Assembly (NCBI GenBank): GCA_030789695.1
Contig: CM061132.1
Span: 150,110,597 to 150,174,596 of the forward strand
Length of the DNA: 64,000 nt
Direction of reading: 5' to 3'
Origin: Scilla litardierei
Lineage: Eukaryota > Streptophyta > Magnoliopsida > Asparagales > Asparagaceae
Shown here: piece after piece, positions 20,492 through 32,046 of the stretch
How the letters are laid out: each line of letters begins with the position of its first letter
Numbering within the stretch: the stretch's first letter is position 1
The notes under the pieces: model-generated
Seen by the model: only the letters and a program-made list of their open reading frames with translations
Told to the model about the DNA's origin: nothing
Database searches by the model: none
Translations under genes and position numbers: made by a program

Positions 20492-22155
20492 TGATGGAAA
20501 TTGAATTCCACCCAATTTATTTTGATGATGAGCACACCAAATGAATGCTTAGTGTACTAACTACACTACACTTAAAGTGTGCAGATTTCGTGAAGCTCTA
20601 CTTATACTCCAAGAAGCACGCATCAACGCTCCACGACAAAGACGAACATGGCTAAACTCAAGTGATGAAGTTCAAGCTCGAAAGCACAAAGAGAAGCTCG
20701 CCTTCACTTCATCAAGTTGACCAAAACTTCCGAAGACATGTTCAGAGTCTAGTGTGAGTGTGTCGTGTCTTTTAGGGTATTTGTTAAAGCCATATCAAAT
20801 AGACAACACACACACACAAATGATTTCGAAAATAATTTTAACTATCTTCAAAATAGTTTTCAAGAGCTTTTCTAGTCACTTCATAATTTTCGTAGTGAAA
20901 CTCCACGCACCCTGGAGCTAACTACTTGTTTGACTAGACGAACAGCAGGAAAAACTCCTCTGGGAGTCGACTACCAATAGTAGGGAGTCGACTACCTGTC
21001 AGGGATCAAAATCTCCTAGATCCCTCTGGGAGTCGACTACCTATATGAGGGAGTCGACTACCAGCTGTAAATTTCAGACGTTTTGAAATTCAAATTTTGA
21101 AATCCTTTGAGCAATTTACTCCGAAATTTTTGGGACAAAAGTCAAACGAAATTTGAAATTCAAATCTCAGTTTTTCCCTATAAATAGAGCTGAAATATTT
21201 TGTAAAAAATACAACATTGAAAATCAAATTTGTGAAAGCTCTCTTGAATTAAAGCTCTCTAATTTTCTCTCTAGCCAATTTAATTTCTGTTTTGATCTTG
21301 CAATATTTTCTCATTCTTTTTGAAGATCATACTATTATTTTTTTTATTGGCTAAATTGTTTTTCAAAATCCTTACTATTATTCTCTCTAATTTTATTTGA
21401 ATGATTTTTGAAAAAGCTCTAGATCACAAAGAGCTTATCTCGTATCTTTGTGTGATCTAGACTATCATTCTATTAAGCCACTACACAAATTGTCTATCTT
21501 TTGATTGGCTATAGAATCGGGTGTATAAACCAATCTCTATCACTTATTGTAGAGTATTGGACAAATCTCTTATTGTGTTGGAACACTAGACAAGTCTAGT
21601 TGTTGCCAGTTGGAAAGTCCTCGGTTTGTGAGGCAAGGGTTGGAAATCCTAAACAAGTCTAGGTGGTTGGAAATCCTAACGAGTGAAGTTAGGTACTTGT
21701 ATTTGCCAAGGCAGATAGTGAAAATCTCGTACCGGATTGGTCGGGGACTGGACGTACCCGAGTTGCGGGGAACCAGGATAAAAATCCTCTTGTCTGCGTT
21801 TGTTTTCTGTGACTTGTAATTTCTTTTGTATAAGCATTCTTTATTGTTAATCTCTGTAACTCATTGTTAATTTATTGTAAAGATTGTCTCTTTAAATTCC
21901 GCTGTATACAAATCTACTTGTAAAGATATCTTTGTTAAAGTTATACTTTTCTGATCTTAACTCAATCTCTTTAATACTTTATTTAAGATTGTTTTGTTGA
22001 TTAAGAACCAAGCGTAGATCACTCTACTTGGTTTCTTAGGCAACATTAGAAGGACTTTATTTGTGTTAAACATCAACGACCGAAAAAGTTTATTATATAC
22101 ACAACACTATTCAACCCCCCCTTCTAGTGTTGTTTGCCATCCACAGGATCCAACA
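20492..22155 (+). repeat. 5' LTR of Sire-B
   Basis: It runs from TGATGGAAATTG to GGATCCAACA. Dyad pairs GGGAGTCGACTACC start at 20962/20983 and 21028/21049, each 21 bp apart with unrelated 7-bp spacers (AATAGTA and TATATGA). The TATA box TATAAATAGAG lies near 21179. The third pair of the Sire-A LTR (in its 3' part) is absent here. Confidence 0.95.
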
Positions 22156-22157
22156 CT

Positions 22158-22169
22158 TGGTATCAGAGC
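22158..22169 (+). other. Primer-binding site of Sire-B
   Basis: TGGTATCAGAGC, complementary to initiator tRNA-Met, follows the 5' LTR after CT. Confidence 0.95.
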
Positions 22170-22184
22170 GAGGCTACAATAGTG

Positions 22185-23858
22185 ATGGCGTCAACATCTT
22201 TTCACTCCGAAGGACTGAACACTATGCGACCACCTCTATTCAACGGAACCAACTACGCCAGCTGGAAGATCTGAATGAAGACTCACCTAGAGTCATTGGA
22301 CATTGAAGCCTGGACTATCACCAAAGTCCCGTACATCGCACCCACCGACGTTGAGTTTGGAAAATGGTCTGTCGACAACAAGAAGAGAGCTAATCTCAAT
22401 GCAAAAGCAATGAATGCTTTGTTTTGCGCTGTTACAGGAAATGAGTTCAATCGAATCTCCCAATGTGAGACAGCACATCAAATTTGGCATACTCTTCAGG
22501 TAAGTCACGAAGGTACAGAAAAGGTAAAAGAATCTCGTATAAATGTATTACATTCAAAATTCGAATCTGTTAAAATGGAAGAAGGAGAGAGTATCACCGA
22601 TGTGAATACTCGTTTTACTAACATTACAAATGAGCTTGCAGGACTAGGAAAGAAACTTTCCGAGTATGAACAGGTAATGAAGATACTAAGATCCCTCCGA
22701 CCCGAATGGAAGGGAAAGACTACGGCCATTCGAGAAGCTCATAATGTAAAGGACCTCACCATCGAAGAAATAATGGGAAATCTCATGGCATATGAGATCG
22801 AGCTTGAAGAAGACAAGAAGATCGAAGAAAAACCAAAGAAGAAAAATCTTGCATTCAAAGCTCAAGAAGAAGATTCCGACTACACGGACAAAGAAGATCA
22901 CATCGCGTTCATCTCAAAGAACTTTAAAGAGTTCATCACAAGTAAGTATGGAAAACGATCTTTTAGACCCACTAACGGTATTATTTGTTTTGGTTGTAAT
23001 AAACCAGGGCATGTCAAGAGAGACTGTCCATTGAAAAGAAACAACCGTGATTCCAGAGATCGTGGGAAGAACAAAGAGAATAATGAAAGGCGAACCAATA
23101 CAAGAAACAAGTTTCGACGACCAAAGAAAGAAGCTTATGCAGCCTTCGACCAGAGCGACGATTCTTCATCCGACGAATCCTCAGAAGAAGATAATGATGA
23201 AAGAAGAGAGACGACACACATGTGCTTCATGGCATCTACATCCTCCAAGGTAAGCTCGCATCATGATTCATCTAGCGACAATGATTCATCGTCAAGCGAT
23301 GATGAAGACTTGGATTATAGGGGAGCATATAAGGAGCTATGCAAGATGCATGAAAAGCTCATTAAAGAACATAGAAAAACACTTAGAAATATTAAAAGAG
23401 AGACTAAGGAAAAAGAAGAAGTCATTAAAGAAAATAGTCTTCTTAAAGAGATAAATGATCTTCTACAAAAAGATATTTTGCTAGTAAATGAAAAAGTTGA
23501 AAATCTGAATAATCTTCTCGTATCCGTCAAAGATAAATACGACGCTACGATGAAAATTATTGAGAATTTTAACAAAGGAAAAGGGAAGCTAGATAATATA
23601 ATAGATAATCAAAAAGCTTCATCTAGCAAAACCGGACTTGGCTACGATTCACATCATACCAAGAAACGGGTTAAGCACACTAGGATGCATCATGCTAACG
23701 ATAATGTTTTAAGCATCTGGGTACCAAAGAGATTATCTGATCAGCAAAAAGAAAGGTACGCTACTAACTTTGTTCAACAGATTCATTTTAACAAAAATTA
23801 TAAATATATTGTTCATGAAGGAACTAAACCGTATTGGGTTTGGCTTCCTAAAGACTAA
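22185..23858 (+). pseudogene. gag of Sire-B, one early nonsense codon
   Basis: The start ATG is 22185 (MASTSFHSEG). Codon 30 is TGA (22272-22274) where Sire-A has CGA (Arg), a single C-to-T change; the frame then stays open for 527 codons from the ATG at 22275 to the TAA at 23856-23858. Features match Sire-A: YASWKI, FCAVTGNEFNRISQCETAHQIW, CCHC knuckle CFGCNKPGHVKRDC, acidic Ser/Asp stretches, coiled coil, and the ending WVWLPKD. The ending is the gag-protease boundary motif; a stop follows directly and no protease is present. Internal start at the second ATG would give a nearly full gag lacking the first 30 residues. Confidence 0.9.
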
Positions 23859-24138
23859 CTCCTCGGACTCAAAACCAAAGAGTACCATAAACGCTTATTT
23901 TTCAGGTACTCTAAAAAGGGAGGAAAACAATGAAGAAAATTCAGGGAGTCAAAACGGCTGAATCGGAACAAATGCTTTTATTTATTTTTTTATATTTATA
24001 TATAATTATTTAAATGGGTTGAAATAAGTTAATTTGTATGTATGATTGTGTTTTATTGCTAAAAATATTTCTTGTTAAAAGAGCACGCTCAACCTGGACC
24101 AAACTTTCTCCGGGATGAGAAAACGACTCAACCCAGCA

Positions 24139-24173
24139 GGGAGTCGACTACCTACAGGAGGGAGTCGACTACC
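24139..24173 (+). repeat. Dyad pair between gag and ORF2 of Sire-B
   Basis: GGGAGTCGACTACC at 24139-24152 and 24160-24173, 21 bp apart with spacer TACAGGA. It occupies the same place as the pair at 12110 in Sire-A. About 195 bases on, GGTAGCCGACTACC is a further related copy. Confidence 0.9.
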
Positions 24174-24566
24174 CGTGCGAAATTTTCTGGGTTGCTCTTT
24201 ATTTTTGACTATCTCCAAATGGGTTCTATTGAGTGGATGGGTCAAGATCCGTTAAGACAACTTACCCACTAAGCCTAAAACTCATCCTAGCCACCCAAGT
24301 CTAGATCTAATGGCTCTCTCTTCTCTCCATCTCTTCATCTCTTCAAACAAAACCCCAAGAAAACCCTAGAGGTAGCCGACTACCCCCTTATCCCCCTCTC
24401 CTCTCTTGAGTTTTCATCTTGGAGCTTGGACTTTTGGAGCAATTTTTCATCTTCCTTCAAAATTACTCAAGGTAAAAATTTTTTTACCTCCTTGAACTTT
24501 ATTATTTCATCTCTCTTGGTTATCTAGTAGTGTAAAAATATATTTTTGTTGTTTTACTCTATCTAG

Positions 24567-25730
24567 ATGCCTCTCAAAGGGTTTTTCTCTAAGAAGAGAA
24601 AAACTACTACTGAAGTTGATTCTGAGAAAGAAATCATCCTACCCTATCTCTTCAAATCAACTACCTATGAACATTTTGTTAAAGTTTCTAAGAAACCAAT
24701 CTTGCATGAAAGATTTGTCAAACTTCATGATGTCATCAATTACGGTATTGACAGTCTGCTAGATTTCCAAAACTTAGCAAATTTGTTCTCCGCTGAAAAT
24801 GTGTACCTATGTTATCCTAGGCTTGTTCATCTCTTTTATGCAAACATGGATTATGATCTTGTGAAAAGTCGTTTCATAACTAAGGTTCTGGATACCAAAC
24901 TTGCTATAACTGTCAAATCCCTAGGTGAAGCCCTAGGAATCCCATACTCCGGTATGATCCTTGACAAAATTGAGATGACTGATGAGAACATTATAGAAAG
25001 AATGTATTTGCCCGGTAAACACTTTCAAACCAAACTTCCTTGTAGCCATCTTCGCTATCCGGCAAGAATCTTGGCTAATATTTTGTCGTATAACATAACT
25101 CAAAAATCTGGGAACCATGCTATTCTTTCTGAGAAACAAGCTAAATGCATCTATGCCATTCTAGGAAACATTCGTATAAACTGGGCTAAAGTCATCATGG
25201 ATTCCATCCTACTCTAAGCTTCATCTGATAGACCTTCCTCCACTCTTTCTCATGGGCACTATCTGACCATTCTATTCATTAGCTTTAACGTGCCATTGGA
25301 TCATGAAACAACCATTCTAGAACCTGCCCGTGTCTTTGATGTTCATGCTCTTGGGAGAATGAATCTCCATCATGACCTTGATGAGAATGTCCCTGAAGAG
25401 CAAATTGCTACCGAAGGAGGATCATCATCCTCAAGGCGAGGTAAGAAGGTTGTCATTTCAGATTCAGATGAAGAAAGTGAAGAAGAAGAAAAAGGAAGCG
25501 GCGAAGAAGAAGAAGAAGAAGTTCCGGCTTACATCCTTGAACTTCAGGAGATGCTCCTGAAAAAGATTGGAAGGTTGAAGATTACCCAAAAGCAAGGATT
25601 TGAAGACATCAACCGCAAAGTGGACGATTTGAAGGAACTTGTTGTGAAGATCAACAAGATGACCGAGGACACTTTTACCATGATCCTTGATGAGATCAAG
25701 GAACTGAAGAAAAGTGGCGGTCATTCTTAG
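24567..25730 (+). pseudogene. ORF2 of Sire-B (LFYAN-type protein), one in-frame stop
   Basis: It starts at 24567 (MPLKGFFSKKRKT). One TAA at 25215-25217 interrupts a frame that otherwise runs to the TAG at 25728-25730, 387 codons in all. Core motifs are LHERFVKLHDVINYGIDSL, LCYPRLVHLFYANMDYDL, VKSLGEALGIPYSGMILD and IRINWAKVIMDSIL. After the stop come RGKKVVISDSDEESEEEEKG (nuclear-localisation-like basic start and acidic run) and a coiled coil (ILELQEMLLKKIGRLK, KVDDLKELVVKINKM, ILDEIKELKK). No transmembrane helix is seen. The basic and acidic tracts would fit a nuclear DNA- or chromatin-associated protein, but that is inference. Confidence 0.78.
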
Positions 25731-25973
25731 TTTTTTTTCTTCCTCTCTAAAACAATGGTTTTCTTAAGACTATGGTGCTTCGTAAAAACTACTATGTCAT
25801 TTGAGACAACAGTCTGTAATAACTCTATGTGTGATGTTTGCTACAATTTCTATATGCTATATATCAACTGCTAGTATGATATAACTCTAGTATGAACTAA
25901 CACATCTTTTGCAGGCACAAGAAATTGAATTTCCCTCCTATATGCTATGTTTGTTTATTTTTTTGTTGATGAC

Positions 25974-26157
25974 AAGGGGGAGAAATTCATGTGACATGAG
26001 ATACAAAAATTATATTGTATACTATTTTGTATATTGCTTCGATGTAGGGGGAGAACCACATCAAAGCAGGGGGAGTAAGTCAACCACATTTTTTTTGATC
26101 TTTTACTTAAATTTTTTTTGTCTCTCATTTGGATGTCATCATCAAAAAGGGGGAGAG
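25974..26157 (+). other. Multiple polypurine tracts of Sire-B
   Basis: AAGGGGGAGA at 25974-25983, AGGGGGAG near 26046 and 26068, and AAAAAGGGGGAGAG at 26144-26157 directly before the 3' LTR. This is the Sirevirus-type repeated tract. Confidence 0.9.
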
Positions 26158-27819
26158 TGATGGAAATTGAATTCCACCCAATTTATTTTGATGATGAGCA
26201 CACCAAATAAATGCTTAATGTACTAACTACACTACACTTAAAGTGTGCAGATTTCGTGAAGCTCTACTTATACTCCAAGAAGCAGGCATCAACGCTCCAC
26301 GACAAAGAAGAACATGGCTAAACTCAAGTGATGAAGTTCAAGCTCGAGAAGCACAAAGAGAAGCTCGCCTTCACTTCATCAAGTTGACCAAAACTTCCGA
26401 AGACATGTTCAGAGTCTAGTGTGAGTGTGTCGTGTCTTTTAGGGTATTTGTTAAAGCCATATCAAATAGACAACACACACACAAATGATTTCGAAAATAA
26501 TTTTAACTATCTTCAAAATAGTTTTCAAGAGCTTTTGTAGTCACTTCATAATTTTCGTAGTGAAACTCCACGCACCCTGGAGCTAACTACTTGTTTGACT
26601 AGACGAACAGCAGGAAAAACTCCTCTGGGAGTCGACTACCACTAGTAGGGAGTCGACTACCTGTCAGGGATCAAAATCTCCTAGATCCCTCTGGGAGTCG
26701 ACTACCTATATGAGGGAGTCGACTACCAGCTGAAAATTTCAGACGTTTTGAAATTCAAATTTTGAAATCCTTTGAGCAATTTACTCCGAAATTTTTGGGA
26801 CAAAAGTCAAACGAAATTTGAAATTCAAATCTCAGTTTTTCCCTATAAATAGAGCTGAAATATTTTGTAAAAAATACAACATTGAAAATCAAATTTGTGA
26901 AAGCTCTCTTGAATTAAAGCTCTCTAATTTTCTCTCTAGCCAATTTAATTTCTGTTTTGATCTTGCAATATTTTCTCATTCTTTTTGAAGATCATACTAT
27001 TATTTTTTTATTGGCTAAATTGTTTTTCAAAATCCTTACTATTATTCTCTCTAATTTTATTTGAAGGATTTTTGAAAAAGCTCTAGATCACAAAGAACTT
27101 ATCTCGTATCTTTGTGTGATCTAGACTATCATTCTATTAAGCCACTACACAAATTGTCTATCTTTTGATTGGCTATAGAATCGGGTGTATAAACCAATCT
27201 CTATCACTTATTGTAGAGTATTGGACAAATCTCTTATTGTGTTGGAACACTAGACAAGTCTAGTTGTTGCCAGTTGGAAAGTCCTCGGTTTGTGAGGCAA
27301 GGGTTGGAAATCCTAAACAAGTCTAGGTGGTTGGAAATCCTAACGAGTGAAGTTAGGTACTTGTATTTGCCAAGGCAGATAGTGAAAATCTCGTACCGGA
27401 TTGGTCGGGGACTGGACGTACCCGAGTTGCGGGGAACCAGGATAAAAATCCTCTTGTCTGCGTTTGTTTTCTGTGACTTGTAATTTCTTTTGTATAAGCA
27501 TTCTTTATTGTTAATCTCTGTAACTCATTGTTAATTTATTGTAAAGATTGTCTCTTTAAATTCCGCTGTATACAAATCTACTTGTAAAGATATCTTTGTT
27601 AAAGTTATACTTTTCTGATCTTAACTCAATCCCTTTAATACTTTATTTAAGATTGTTTTGTTGATTAAGAACCAAGCGTAGATCACTCTACTTAGTTTCT
27701 TAGGCAACATTAGAAGGACTTTATTTGTGTTAAACATCAACGACCGAAAAAGTTTATTATATACACAACACTATTCAACCCCCCCTTCTAGTGTTGTTTT
27801 CCATCCACAGGATCCAACA
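26158..27819 (+). repeat. 3' LTR of Sire-B
   Basis: 1662 bp, TGATGG...CCAACA, nearly identical to the 5' LTR. Dyad pairs recur from 26627 with unchanged 21-bp spacing. Confidence 0.95.
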
Positions 27820-27964
27820 GGGTCAAGCTGTAGGGTCTCACACAGAGTGAGATATTCGTCAAGTAATATGTAGAAATTAGGGAGAATGTGCATTTGATGC
27901 AAGGGATAGAAAACTGCAAAGAGTTTACAGGTAGCTCCTGCATTTGGGATAAATGATCATAAGG

Positions 27965-27985
27965 CAAGTAGGAGATATTGGGGGA
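27965..27985 (+). other. Polypurine tract of Copia-G
   Basis: A purine-rich AAGTAGGAGATATTGGGGGA directly precedes a TG that starts an LTR-like region. It ends the 3' non-coding part of Copia-G (27825-27964). Confidence 0.6.
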
Positions 27986-28840
27986 TGTATGAACTCAGTT
28001 CATTTGTATTTGATGCAAATGACTTTTTATAATAGATGTGAGAATTTTGCATATGATGCAAAGGAAATTAAATGTGTCGTAAATTGTTTACGTGCATATT
28101 TATTATAATAAACGCGTTGGAATGGTTACTTGGATGACGGGATCGTCCCGGTCTAGTTCCAGGTTCGAATGGCATCCAAAACGGATGCCAAACACACTAG
28201 ATATGGCCAAAACAATCATAGGCCATAAGCAATTTTATTTCAGACCAATAGGCTGATTAAATAAAATGGGGGGCCCACTTTGAGCCCGACCCATTAGCAG
28301 AATACCTGCGGGCGCCTACTGCACCCGCATGGGGCACGTGCCTTGCACGCGCCTATGGGCTGGCATGCGTGGGTCAGCTAGTGGAGCCCACTGTGGGCCC
28401 CTCGATACTAGGGTTTCGTCCCTTGTGCGACGACTACGTTTTTCTGCAAAAATGTGTTTTTGGCTATATTTGAGTCTTTGTTGAGGGGACAAATGGACTC
28501 AGTTTGGAGTACCATTTCTTCTTACGCGTTCACCATTCAACCCTCTTCGATTTGTCAGGTTGTATCACTTGCGCAGTGAAACAGTGAGGGAGGAAAAATT
28601 CGCTAATGTTTGGCCTTTGTGAAAGGCAAACTTTAATTAATTTTTCCTCCAAAGTTTTTAGTCCCATATCAAATATGGAGTGAAGAGTAGGGGTCAGCCG
28701 CCTATATAAATAGGGGCCTACTCCCCTCCTTGAAACTCATCCCAAGCTCCAGATCTGAGTACCTCCATTAAACATAAGCAAGACCAGATCTGAGCTTAAA
28801 TAAAATATTCTCTTTCTCCCTAAATTTCTTCCTTGCTCTT
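27986..28840 (+). repeat. Probable 3' LTR of Copia-G, first part
   Basis: It starts TGTATGAACTCAG after a polypurine tract. It contains the TATA box CCTATATAAATAGGGG near 28700 and pyrimidine-rich sequence after it, as in Copia LTRs. It is cut at 28841 by LTR-H, and the sequence after LTR-H (31347-31745) may be its continuation. The far end is not resolved. Confidence 0.55.
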
Positions 28841-31346
28841 TGTCACGCCCGGCTTCCTAAGTATGGAAGGCGAGACGTGAAGAGGTCCGCTCAGACTTGA
28901 AGCTGTGAAGCTTCAGTCTGATAAGCGTCTGTGTGTTCATCTACTCGCAGGTTCTTGCATTGCAATGAAACAACAACAATAATAATAATGAACGCATGCA
29001 ATAATTAACCAACATTCAAGAAACATCTAAACATTATCCAAAACATCCAGAGATAGTCATAAAAGAAGGTACAAGAGTCTGAAAAGATGGCCCCAAGCAT
29101 GGCCGAAACTAAAACATAGTGAAGGTGCTACGAACCGAAAATCCTAACAATAGCAACTAGGAAACAAACATCAACTAAGAAATAGCCTCCAGCTGAGACT
29201 AGGATTGGTCACCGGTATCCTCAAACTGAATGTCAGCAGAAGCCTCAAGCTTGACGTCAGCAAACTGGTCGTCCTCAGCAACAACCTCAGACTCAATACT
29301 TAACATGCCATACCCAAATAGAAAAGGACGCATGTCAGCAAAAATCTCCAAAAGTAAAAGAAGGAGACTTATGTGCAAGGAAACATAAAGTAATGAATGC
29401 AACTAGCAGTTCTAAAATATGATGACATGGCATAATATTTGATGAATGCAGCAATTAAAAATGAACATGATATTTAACATGCATGTCACGTCGTAGTAAA
29501 AAGCCACTAAACATTATTCACAATTTCACGATTTCACGAAAAACATGCATTCGCGATGTGCACATGGTTTATGCCTTTCAGCTGAAGTTGCTGATCGGGC
29601 ACACTTCTACGTTGAGTGATCGTTTAACCCTATCCCTCCACATGTGTCTGAACTGGCGCTCAACTTCTGGATCACGAGCTAGGAAGTGTTCTATATTTGG
29701 AATATGGGTGCATCTAGCCTCATTACATGCTATAGGAGTCAGAATCCTACTCGCCGCAGCTTACATTTCATTTGTAGCGTGTGCTACACATTCACGACAA
29801 GACATTCAAATGCATGAAATGACATGCGATATGCAACACGATAGTGTAAAAGCAGTTATTGAATGCGTACAGTTTATCAAAATTAAACGTGACATGTGAT
29901 ATGCATGAGCATGACAAGGGTGTCGGATCTAGCTTTGTTGTCAAGCTAGATCAAGCATGGTGTCGGATCTAGCTTTGTTGTCAAGCTAGATCAAGCATGG
30001 TGTCTAGGCGACTATCATTTTACCGCGTGGTCTCTTTTACACAAAAATTCAGTATAGCCTAAAACATGGCTTAATATTTAACTGTGCAAGTTTCACTTGC
30101 CTAAAATAATCATCCACAAGTCTCAGATCAACAGTCCAGAATCTCCTATGTGCTAAAATCACAAGTCCAACATACAGTCCCGTATTAACTTCAATTAGTG
30201 ATTTAACCAAAGCAATTAAATTTACGATTTTTATCTTGTTAGACATGCGGTGTGCGAGTTCCTACGGATCGGAGAGTACCTTAACATGATGCAGAAGCTA
30301 CACTGATGTTGGGTAGCAACGTCAGGGGTTGGATTCTGGCAACGAGCAAGATACGGTGGACTACTGCGAAGACTGCGACAACTAGAGGTAACAGATAGCG
30401 ACGAAGGCGGCCGCAGGAGGAAGATGATCGATAGGGGGCTGTCGTGGGGTCGTTGTGCAAGGGAGGCCGTCAATATATGGGCGTGATCGACAGTTTAAGG
30501 GAGAGGGGGCTGTGTATGGGGGTGTTCGGCCTGGGGTGGTTGCGGCCAAGGGGAGGCCGGCATAGGGATGTGCAGGCTGTGGAGGAAGGTGCGGCTGGCT
30601 GTGGGTTTTAGGAGGGTGGAGCGACAGTTTTGGGGTGAAGGCAGGCTGTCAATAGGAGAGCAAGGGGGCGGGTTTGTGGAGGGTGATCGACAGTTTAGTG
30701 GGGGGTGTGCGGCATGGTTATATGGAGGAGGAGGGTCGCCCGTGGTGGTGGGTTGCACGCGGAGGGGATGGCCGACGACAAGGGGAGGCCGGCGGCGTAA
30801 GGAGGGCTAAGGGTGTGTGAGTTTCTTGTTGATGGCGGCTGGTTGCATGAGTTAGAAACCCTAGGGATGATCACGTTTTACCATGTGTGTGTTTGCTAAA
30901 TAGGGTTGAAAAAGAGTGGAATTTGAGTTGATTGGATAGAGAGTGTGAGCGGGGGAGAGGGTAGACTTAGGGTGCAAATAGACTAGGACGATATCATGTG
31001 ATATGTAGGATATCTTAGGGATTTGATTTAATTAGATTTAATTAGGGTTTGAATTTGAATTAACTAGGGCTAATTAGAGATTAAAGATGATTAGGATGAA
31101 AGGTCAGTCTAACGATGTCCGATAAATATAAGAAAAATATCGGGATGACCATGTCGATGAGAGGATCGAGACTACAATGATCGGCCACATGCTAGGTTAA
31201 TGAAAAATGGAACTAAAAATAAAGAGGTCAAACGTCGAAGTCTAAAGTTACAAACCCCTTCAATCAAAGCTGATTTGTGAGAGAACGACACGTGAAATGG
31301 CGTTCATAAAAAATTCCACAAATAACTACTCTCTCTGAGGGTCACA
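28841..31346 (-). repeat. LTR-H: Gypsy LTR related to that of Gypsy-C, apparently solo
   Basis: It starts TGTCACGCCCGGCTTCC, closely matching the reverse complement of the Gypsy-C LTR end, including the following GGCGAGACGTGA and AGGTCCGC. A central stretch (TAGCTTGACAACAAAGCTAG on the minus strand) also matches Gypsy-C. It ends GAGGGTCACA at 31346; 2506 bp is close to the 2460-bp LTR of Gypsy-C. No internal domain adjoins it. The flanking 5 bp (CTCTT and ACGGT) do not match, so boundaries or history are uncertain. Long open frames inside it are not genes. Confidence 0.6.
29921..30000 (-). repeat. Perfect 40-bp tandem duplication in LTR-H
   Basis: Two identical 40-bp copies (29921-29960 and 29961-30000) beginning TGTCGGATCTAG, with a third copy starting TGTC and then diverging. 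Each has the inverted repeat ATCTAGCTT/AAGCTAGAT around TGTTGTC. Confidence 0.9.
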
Positions 31347-31745
31347 ACGGTTTATTACTTCGCGTGTTTGATATATAAGAGGAGGTCACGATAAATACGC
31401 GTACGAAAAGAAAGTACGCGCACGAAAAACACACGATCGAAAAGCCACCGTTACACTCGTGTTCAGGCTCTAGCAAAGCTACGAAGGTGCTCGGATCGGA
31501 TCCGAAGTCTTGACGAAGGATCCACTCAAGGTGAAATCTTCTTCGGTGCTGGTTGACTCAGCGACAAGGGTGTTGCTCGCCTCGAGACGCGGTGCGGTTC
31601 GGGAAGCGGTTCGGCTCGGGACGAGAAGTGGCTCGAGATGCGGTTCAGCTTGGGAGAAACGGCGCGGGGCCAAAGAAATATTGCTGAAAATGATGCTTCG
31701 TATTCTACAGAAATGAAGTGAAAGGTATATAGTTTGAATTAAACA
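31347..31745. other. Non-coding stretch, possibly rest of Copia-G LTR
   Basis: It contains a run of CACGAAAA-like short repeats (about 31400-31440) and a GC-richer part (31560-31670). No gene is recognised. Confidence 0.35.
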
Positions 31746-32046
31746 TCTATTCTATATTTGATGAAGAATTTGAATGTTGTCCTACTAGGACAAAACTTTG
31801 TCCTAGGTGGACAACTTTGTTCTAGGTGGACAAATGACAAAAGTTGGAATGAGTTTGTTTTTGGGGGAAAACTTAAATTTGGGGGGAAACTTGAAATTTT
31901 GGGGGAAAACTTGAAATTTAAATTTGGGGAGAAACTTGAAATTTTGGGGGAAAACCTGAAATTTGGGGGAACTTGAAATTTGTGGGGGGAGCAAAAAACC
32001 CAGCCATTAAATAAACCGTGCCCTATAGGCACAGGTTAATGACTAG
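31746..32046 (+). mobile_element. Small Helitron-like element, 301 bp
   Basis: The 5' end reads TCTATTCTATATTTG after an A, close to the plant Helitron start TCTATACTA. The 3' end is a hairpin GTGCC-CTATA-GGCAC (32018-32032), 10 bases, then CTAG followed by T, which fits the Helitron rule of hairpin plus CTRR and insertion between A and T. The inside (about 31855-31990) is an imperfect tandem repeat of about 19 bp built on GGGGGAAACTTGAAATTT. No protein is encoded. Confidence 0.6.

Larger units (their letters stand above)
20492..27819 (+). mobile_element. Sire-B: complete, young, pol-less Sirevirus-like element
   Basis: LTRs are 1664 and 1662 bp, flanked by a perfect 5-bp duplication GGGTC (20487-20491 and 27820-27824). 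The order is primer-binding site, gag, dyad pair, ORF2, multiple polypurine tracts, 3' LTR, with no pol. By eye the LTRs differ at about 13 substitutions (about 0.8%), so insertion was recent. Gag and ORF2 are clearly homologous to those of Sire-A and the pol loss is at the same place, so the two descend from a pol-less ancestor. Confidence 0.95.

Noticed and set aside
29199..30810. Several open frames of 65-138 codons inside LTR-H
   Set aside because: No domain features, both strands open, and the sequence is LTR by homology with Gypsy-C.
28841..31346. LTR-H as a clean solo LTR
   Set aside because: The flanking 5-bp sequences do not match, so I list it as an LTR without asserting a solo-LTR excision event.
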